DNA of 64,000 nt. It comes from Mikania micrantha. Lineage: Eukaryota; Streptophyta; Magnoliopsida; Asterales; Asteraceae. The stretch lies in NCBI GenBank assembly GCA_009363875.1, contig CM018695.1:62615433-62679432 (forward strand), given 5' to 3'. Position 1 is the stretch's first letter. Each line of letters begins with the position of its first letter. Positions 58,091-64,000 of this stretch are shown here, piece after piece. The translations under genes were made by a program, and so were the position numbers. A model generated the notes under the pieces. That model saw only the letters and a list, made by a program, of their open reading frames with translations. It had not been told where the DNA came from and searched no databases.

Positions 58091-58365
58091 GATTGGTATC
58101 AGAGAATTGGTTATAGTGAATTAGGTTTGCATTAGTAGACCTACACTATAATTGTTAGACATTAGACACTTGTTTACACATCTAAGTTTTGCCTAGTATT
58201 TACATTTGGTCTTATGTAACAGATATGGCAGCACCATCAACATCGCACGTGATCGTACTTGACGACGAGGAGCCGATGGCTCCCGCATTTCAGGATCATG
58301 AGAAGGATTCGGAGGAAGATCCTGTGGAGGTATGATTCCGTTAGTTGAAATTTGGGGGTGTGACA
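58091..58365 (+). mobile_element. Second chromovirus internal start joined to an LTR end
   Basis: After LTR2 the primer site (58094-58104), leader and first 100 bases of the acidic ORF recur, closely matching 49363-49600. They join at a shared gg (58329-58330) to the final 37 bases of an LTR (tatgattccgttagttgaaa, then tttgggggtgtgaca). This is what remains of a second internal region and third LTR after a large deletion. Confidence 0.9.
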
Positions 58366-58370
58366 AAATC

Positions 58371-58756
58371 TGCCATACTCCCGTATGCTAATTGTCGAAT
58401 AGCCGACGTACACTTTTGCAAAGTTGTAAATCCACGCTTGCCTCGAGCATCCCATCTCAATTGAAAATAAGTATCCGCACCCTCTAGGTCGTTGACAATA
58501 CATTCAAATAAAGGTCGTTGTATGCGGAAACGCCTCTTGAACGCCTTCTCATTATACAACGGTTCGCTTCCAAAAAATGACGCATCAGATCATGTCCCGC
58601 TTCCTTGTCTCGATTAATTTGAAGTCTTCTAATGATAGGCCGATGAATTTGAGACGCGTTTCGTTGAGCCATCGTCGCCAACGAGATAAAAAACCTCGTA
58701 CCCTCGTTATCAGAAGATGAAGAGGATGATGAAAACACCGAAGAGGGTGATGACAT
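58371..58756 (-). pseudogene. HARBI1/ALP1-like transposase, N-terminal part
   Basis: Starts MSSPSSVFSSSSSSSDNEG at 58756, continues with HRPIIRRLQINRDKEAGHD. After a frameshift near 58560 it continues as YNEKAFKRRFRIQRPLFECI and FTTLQKCTSAIRQLAYGSMADF, where the chromovirus interrupts it. The rest is at 46674-47549. The MYNEKAFKRRFR..RPLF..I block is typical of plant Harbinger nucleases. Confidence 0.85.
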
Positions 58757-59058
58757 TTTTATAAAAATTAATTGTATAAAAATAGAGATAGTTTGAATGA
58801 AAATGAGTGTGTAAAATGGTTGGAATGAGAGGTTTATAAAGTTTGAATTTTATCTTTTAAATTAGCCATTCATAGAAATGGAGGGGGGCCACTTGAATTT
58901 TGAATGGACCAATAAGGTGAGGGTTCAATGCACGGGGAGCGGGGCCGTGGAGCCGCACCGGGCGGGGGCCGTGGAGCTAGGGGTCGGTGTTCCCGCTAGG
59001 GGCCGTGGAAGGGGGCAATGCCGCTGGGTGGGCGGGACGTGCGCTGCGGATGGTCTTA

Positions 59059-59761
59059 TTAATGAATCATCCATTCATCCCCACCATCACAAATGTCTGG
59101 CGACAGCGACATTATCACCATCCAACATCACCCATATTTACTCTAATTCACACAACTCTAACCGACCTCATTTTTTTTTGTCTCCTCTCTCTGTACTTCA
59201 TAGTGCCCATTGATGATAGATGATTTAAATTAAGAAATAGCGTTTTAATATAAAATATGATTTAAATTAGATATAAGTTATACTTTAATTAATAATATAA
59301 CAATATAATTTTTTTAAACATTTATTTTTTGATTCCATACACGAAAAACTATTTCTAAAAATGTCATTTTTTAAAAAATATATGTTATTATCCATGTCTT
59401 ACACGAGTTAAACAAATATCAGTTTTAAATTATTTTAATTTTTTACAAATTCATTTTCATAAAACTTTTATTTCTTTTAAAAAACCGGTTTAAAAAAGGT
59501 CGTTCTACAAAAAACTTGTTTTCTAATCATATTTTACAGTAATTTAGTTTTATAAAAATTGTGTTTTTTTATATTAAGATTTTTATAGTATATTATGAAC
59601 TATTATTTTATGAGAAAAAATATTTATAATATAATAAGTATTTAATATGAATGCAGTTAATAAGAGAGATAAGCCGGAAACTTATTGTGAATATGCTCTA
59701 AAAATATGACATGCATGCAATTTTATTTTTATTTACTAGTATTAATATACATATATATATA
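59059..59761. other. AT-rich non-coding flank
   Basis: No gene. A CT-rich patch near 59165-59200 and long A/T runs. Confidence 0.5.
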
Positions 59762-60078
59762 CTAGCTAAGAAAACCCTGTATTACACGGGTTGAATAATA
59801 AAAAGTATATTTTATTTATATTAAATAATAATAAATATTTAATAATTATAAAATTATATTTATGATAATATATAATCGAATAATTCTTATTGTTTATTAA
59901 ATTTTAATAAATTAGTAACTATTGGAATAAGAAAAATTATATTCTTAAATATTTAATTATATAATCTAATTACTAAAAATTAATATTATTTAGTATGAGA
60001 GAGAGGCGAGAAAAACATTTTTAGATTTAACCAGGACGCGATATGTGTCTCCTATAAATACTCCTTTATTAGAGTAGA
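59762..60078 (-). mobile_element. Non-autonomous Helitron, second copy (minus strand)
   Basis: Minus strand begins TCTACTCTAATAAAGG after A and ends CTAG before T. The hairpin CCCGTGTAATACAGGG (7 bp stem with one bulge) lies a few bases before the CTAG. Same family as 1845-2309, both with a 'tatgagagagag' patch near the 5' end. 317 bp, no coding. Confidence 0.65.
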
Positions 60079-60090
60079 TATATATATATA

Positions 60091-61146
60091 GGTGATGAAA
60101 TTTTTGATAACCCTCATCTTTTGTTACAACCCATTAACCATCATCCAATGGTTACTTGAAAAAGGTAAGTGTGTAGGATCGTGACACGTGTCAGATTCTT
60201 TTTTTTTCTTTTTTTTAATATAAAGGGTATTTAAGACATTTGTTATTTAAGTAAAGTTTACCCCCTTTTTTTTAAACATTCATAACTTTTTAATACTATA
60301 TTAGTTTTAAAAAAAATTGCACCATTATACTCGTCTCATTTTTCTCTTTAATTTCGTTATAGTCTCGACTAGTTTTTTTTATGTCATGTATTTACATCAT
60401 TGTAACGATCTTAAAGATAGCAAATTAATTAAAAAAAATTATAGCAATGGTATATTACTGTAATGTAAAAAAAATGAAGTAATGTAACACAAAATGAAGT
60501 AATTTACAATGACATAATTAACGGTGACGTAACACATTATTTTATTTTTCTCTAACAATGATAATTACAATGATAAATTACAGTGATGTAATAAAACACA
60601 TTATTTTGATTTTTTTCTCTCACAATGATAATTATATTGATGTAATTTTTCATTGTTCGAAAAAAATTTAAACTAATTTGTTGTCAATTTAAATTACATC
60701 ACTGTAATTTAAACCAAATTCACCGAAAAAAACCGAAACCGAATTTTACGTCAATGTAAATTACATCACGATAAATTACGTCAATGTAACTTACATCACT
60801 GTAATTTATCATTTTTAAAAAAATTTCAAATAAATTTGTTTTATTTAAGCTCGTTACAATGATGTAAATATAGGGCATTTAAAAAAAGAAAAAAAATTAG
60901 TCGAGACTATAACGGAATTAAAGAGAAAAATGAGACGAATATAATGGTGCAATTTTTTTTAAAAAATAATATATTATAAAAAAGTTACTAATGTTTAAAA
61001 AAGAGGGGGGGAAACTTATAAGGGGTAAAAAGACTATAATGCCCTTTTTAATATTTTAATAAAATGCTTATGTGTAAGCTTATGATTGGTTGAAATGAGT
61101 TATGTAGTTGTAGCAAAAAAAGATGATTATTTTTTATACCTTGCCC
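60091..61146. mobile_element. Foldback MITE with long inverted arms
   Basis: Arms of several hundred bases pair. 'ttgcaccattatactcgtct' (about 60317) is mirrored near 60930-60950, and 'tagtctcgacta' near 60362 by 'tagtcgagacta' near 60899. Outer ends are ggtgatgaaatttttgataa and, reversed, gggcaaggtataaaaaataa, followed in both by an 'atcatctttt(t)gttacaac'-like block. Flanked by TA-rich runs, so the target duplication (perhaps tatatatata) is ambiguous. The centre is filled with 'agtgatgtaa' words in both orientations. Long arms suggest a Mutator-type or foldback element. Confidence 0.6.
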
Positions 61147-61159
61147 TATATATATAGAT

Positions 61160-62775
61160 ATATATGGTAGAGTTATAATAAAAAGGCTTAAAGTGGTGAG
61201 AAGTTTGAGAAGGATTGTGGGCCATTAGATGTATAATTTAATGTTTGAAATCAAAGTTATATTAAAAAGTTAGTGGAAGTGTATTTTAGTCATAGACACT
61301 TTTGTTGACTTTTTATCATATTCACCCCATTTTTTTAAACGGCCATAACTTTTATATACGATATTATTTATTTTTTTAAAACTACACCAAAAAAACGAGC
61401 ATTTTTTATCTATAAAACGAGTATAGTATTGTTATATAAAAAAATATGTTTTCCTCCACCTTTTATATTTGTAATGCGTCATTGTGTCTTTTTGTTTGTG
61501 ATTGTTTTTTGTTCATCGTTGTGTCATATCTGAACGTAAAACACAACTATGAGTATATTACACAATGACCTGAACGTAAGACACAATGATTGTATATTAC
61601 ACAATGTTTTGAAGATAAAATACAATGATGAATGTATTACACAATGATTGTTGTCTAAACATAGTGTCGTTGTGTCATATTTGTTGTCATTTGTGACGCA
61701 CGTATTACACAATGGTTAGCTTAAGTCAAAATTTTTAGAAACAATAGTTATAAACATAACTGTGTTTTGGGTAATTGTGTCTAAACATAGTGTCATTGTG
61801 TCATATATGTTGTCATCTGTGATGTACGTATAACACAATGGTTAGGTTAGGTCAGGTCAAAAATTTTTAGAAACAATGATTATAGACATCATTGTGTTTT
61901 GGGTCATTGTGTCTAAACATAGTGTCATTGTGTCATATATGTTGCCATCTGTGATGCACGCATAACTCAATGGTTAGGTTAGGTCAAAATTTTTAGAAAC
62001 AATGTTTATAGACATCACTGTGTTTTGGGTCATTGTGTCTAAACATAGTGTCATTGTGTCATATATGTTGCCATCTGTGATGCACGCATAACTCAATGGT
62101 TAGGTTAGGTCAAAATTTTTAGAAACAATGTTTATAGACATCACTGTGTTTTGGGTCATTGTGTCTAAACATAGTGTATATTGTGTCATATTTATTGTCA
62201 TCTGTGATGCACGTATTGCACAATGGTTATTAGTACAATTCATAAAAACACAATATACAATAATACACAATATTGAACATAACACAATAGACACAATAAT
62301 GATACGTAATACACAACAATCATGTTTGTTGTGAATAATTTCATTAGTCGTTATAATCAATAGACAAAAAAATCATGCATTATACATAAATTGGAAACAA
62401 ATAACATATATATAACGCAACCAACAATAACATGCATAAAAACACAATGAAATAAAGTAACTAGGTATGTTTCTAACTATAAAGAATATGCTAAGAATAA
62501 TTAACTAAACAAAGTTTTATAAATAAAAATGTTGTCTGATGGTTGTAATCAAATAATTTATTATTCTTCCTTTTATGTTGTTCTTATTTTAAATTTCATT
62601 TGAATAATCAAGTATCATAAAACTAATACAATAAATTCCTAAAATACCCTCTCTTGAAAATTAACCACAAGTTTAATCCAATGGCCAATATTGCTTTTCA
62701 CCTTTTTCTCTAATCTCAACTTTTTCACTAATCTCACCTTTTTACTTGATCCTAATCCTATATATGTGTATATAT
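61160..62775. mobile_element. Second foldback element enclosing a 126 bp tandem repeat
   Basis: Left arm (61185-61290, 'gtggtgagaagtttgagaag', 'gggccattagat') is mirrored by the right arm (about 62640-62760; reversed: 'aaggtgagattagtg', 'aaaaagttgagattag', 'ggccattggatt'). Ends are inside TA-rich runs, so boundaries are approximate. The middle is non-coding and contains the tandem array 61656-62235. ORFs 61524-61712 and 62100-62360 are reading frames through that array. Confidence 0.5.
61656..62235. repeat. 126 bp tandem repeat, 4.5 copies
   Basis: Units start at 61656, 61782, 61914, 62040 and 62165 with ctaaacatagtgtcattgtg; spacing is 126, 132, 126 and 125. Each contains 'gttgtcatctgtgatgcacg', 'acaatggttaggtta' and 'tcaaaatttttagaaacaat'. 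Units 3 and 4 are almost identical, indicating recent amplification. Confidence 0.9.
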
Positions 62776-63596
62776 ATATATAGGCAATTCATAATTTGAA
62801 AAACACTTTGAATTGAAAAAACAATAAAAATACTCATGTAACGTGCAAAAAATTTTAATTTTTTTACTGTAACATCATTTCGTCAACTATTATAAAAACA
62901 AAGAAAAAAGCGACGAGCCAAATTTTTTTAAAAGTATTTTGTAACACCATGTAACATGTACATAACATCTAGGCGCAAAATCTTAGCCTAGTGTTACATG
63001 TTTTTTCATTGTTTTCATAGTTTACATAGTTTTCACAACTCAAGATAGTTTTCAAAATATTTTTACCTTATATATATGTATATAATTTTGATCTATAATA
63101 TAGTTATAAGTTTTATAACCAGATAATTGAATCCTAGACCTACTCTATAAGAGGCACAAGCCTCTCAAAAACAAGCTTATGAAAAACAAGCTTTATAGTT
63201 GACCATACAAATTAAACAAACTTATGTCATAAATTTAATTAAGATACCAAAAACATGGAAGCCCAAAACACTGCCTAAAAATTTAGATAGTAAAGGTGGC
63301 TCTCAATGTGCCCATATTTTAAGCCCATTTTGTAAAACATGATGGTAGCTACACAACAATTTTTTTTAATATTTGAATAAAAGATCACATGTGTCTTCTA
63401 AAAACACTATTTTATTTGAGTAACTTTTTATTTAATTTCATGACCCTTTTGGATAAATTTGGCGTTACATAGAAGTAAGTCATAATCCGGTCAATATATA
63501 CATATTGTTCAAATATCGAATATAGCTAGTGCTTGCAAATACAACCCATTAATGATGTTTTTGTGTTCAAGAAAATAATTATGAGAAATTATAAAA
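62776..63596. other. AT-rich intergenic sequence, downstream of the kinase gene
   Basis: A TA-rich start, then a possible small foldback (62790-63110, with 'gtaacatgta' and 'gtgttacatg' in opposite senses). No gene. The last few hundred bases would hold the 3' untranslated region and poly(A) signal of the kinase gene on the minus strand; no single signal could be chosen. Confidence 0.4.
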
Positions 63597-63911
63597 TTAC
63601 CGAGCTTGGAGGATGGTGATGGTCTCATTGTTGATTGAGCCAACATCACCACAAGTAGACGCTAATCCTAATTCCCCACTATGATTCAATTGTCTAAAGA
63701 TGAATGCTGGCTGATTAGGAGAAGGAAGCATTGTTTCTTGATTGCTCAACATAAACGCTACGTTAGTCATTGTAGGCCGATCGCTAGCTAATTCTTGAAC
63801 ACACAAGATCGCGACATGGATGCATAAAAGAGCTTCATGGGCATCAAATGAATCTCCTAAAGATGAGTCAACTATCGTCAACACTTTATCTTGTTTCCAC
63901 AAGTCCCAAAC
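63597..63911 (-). CDS. Receptor-like protein kinase, terminal exon (partial gene)
   Basis: Last exon of a plant receptor-like serine/threonine kinase, membrane-bound and signalling in the cytosol; ligand unknown. On the minus strand a clear 3' splice site (tttttttag, complement at 63912-63913) precedes the codons VWDLWKQDK. Then come EALLCIHVAILCVQELASDRP (subdomain XI, with the invariant Arg before Pro), TMTNVAFMLSNQETMLPSPN and QPAFIFR. A short tail ends TITILQAR and the stop at 63597-63599. This tail is typical of S-domain (G-type lectin) and cysteine-rich receptor kinases, and I favour the S-domain group. Only about 104 codons are in the window; upstream exons (lectin or DUF26 ectodomain, membrane span, kinase core) should lie to the right. 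No lesions are seen, so it is probably a live gene. Confidence 0.85.
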   Translation of the reverse strand, partial: VWDLWKQDKVLTIVDSSLGDSFDAHEALLCIHVAILCVQELASDRPTMTNVAFMLSNQETMLPSPNQPAFIFRQLNHSGELGLASTCGDVGSINNETITILQAR

Positions 63912-64000
63912 CTAAAAAAACGAGGTGTATAATGATTAAGTTTGTTTGATAGGATAAATAATCAACAAACAAAAAAATATATGATGATATTTTGTTACTT

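Larger units (their letters stand above)
47550..58365 (+). mobile_element. Degenerate Ty3/gypsy chromovirus (Tekay/Del type), tandem remnant
   Basis: Structure: LTR1 (47550-49362), internal region (49363-55343), LTR2 (55344-58090), a 238 bp start of a second internal region (58091-58328), then the last 37 bp of a third LTR (58329-58365). Outer flanks are aagtc and aaatc, a 4/5 target duplication matching the interrupted Harbinger gene. Order gag-PR-RT-RH-IN-chromodomain puts it in the chromoviruses. The coding region carries multiple stops and frameshifts. It inserted into the transposase gene after its codons for YGSMADF. Confidence 0.9.
46428..59055 (-). mobile_element. PIF/Harbinger DNA transposon, dead, split by a chromovirus
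   Basis: Ends ggctatccacagc (46428) and, reversed, gaccatccgcagc (59055) are inverted repeats, flanked by the 3 bp duplication tta (46425-46427, 59056-59058), the preferred Harbinger target. With the retroelement removed it is about 1.8 kb and encodes one transposase on the minus strand, now a pseudogene. Its 5' (right) end is unusually GC-rich (58925-59050, repeated gggccgtgga). Confidence 0.8.

Noticed and set aside
58878..59223. GC-rich ORFs
   Set aside because: Lie in the GC-rich subterminal part of the Harbinger element and read on past its end; no domain.
61656..62235. CRISPR-like array
   Set aside because: Units are contiguous 126 bp tandem repeats without spacers, in a plant genome.

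Overview
This is plant nuclear DNA, probably from a dicot and plausibly a member of the Asteraceae. The evidence is AT-rich sequence almost wholly made of plant transposable elements: Ty1/copia Sirevirus, Ty3/gypsy chromovirus, CACTA, PIF/Harbinger, hAT, Helitron and tRNA-derived SINEs. There is also one terminal exon of a plant receptor-like kinase. The family-level placement is inference from the flavour of the repeats and cannot be shown from this window alone. The only host gene I can support is the kinase exon at the far right (63597-63911, minus strand); its remaining exons would lie beyond the window.

Layout. Positions 1-5747 hold SINEs, a hAT MITE, a Helitron fragment and a 1.1 kb cut-and-paste element, within what may be the 5' part of an old LTR. 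Positions 5748-28968 are one CACTA transposon with a 3 bp target duplication (AGA). It has been opened by a solo LTR (7778-27240), which was opened by a second LTR (10033-26556), which was opened by a full-length, apparently intact Sirevirus-type copia retrotransposon (13757-25859) with gag, pol and an env-like third ORF. Each boundary except one is marked by an exact target-site duplication, so the order of insertion can be read directly. Positions 29407-36937 hold a hAT MITE and a large hAT-like element containing two more LTRs (one on each strand). Positions 36938-46427 hold MITEs, a gutted copia element (40578-43907), short tandem duplications and a SINE inserted into an older tRNA-like repeat. 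Positions 46428-59055 are a dead PIF/Harbinger element split by a degenerate chromovirus (47550-58365), which has a second, mostly deleted internal region after its second LTR. Positions 59056-63140 are AT-rich foldback elements, a second Helitron copy and a 126 bp tandem repeat.

Function. The Sirevirus copy is the only element that looks coding-competent: gag, pol and ORF3 are all open, and its 795 bp LTRs differ at only three sites. The other elements are relics or non-autonomous. The most unusual signals are (1) gag and pol of the Sirevirus lying in one frame with a single UAA between them; (2) a CTTCGGAAG palindrome array running through its LTRs, the 3' part of gag and the pol-ORF3 spacer; (3) a conserved donor/acceptor pair that looks like an intron inside several different chromovirus-type LTRs; and (4) the depth of nesting.
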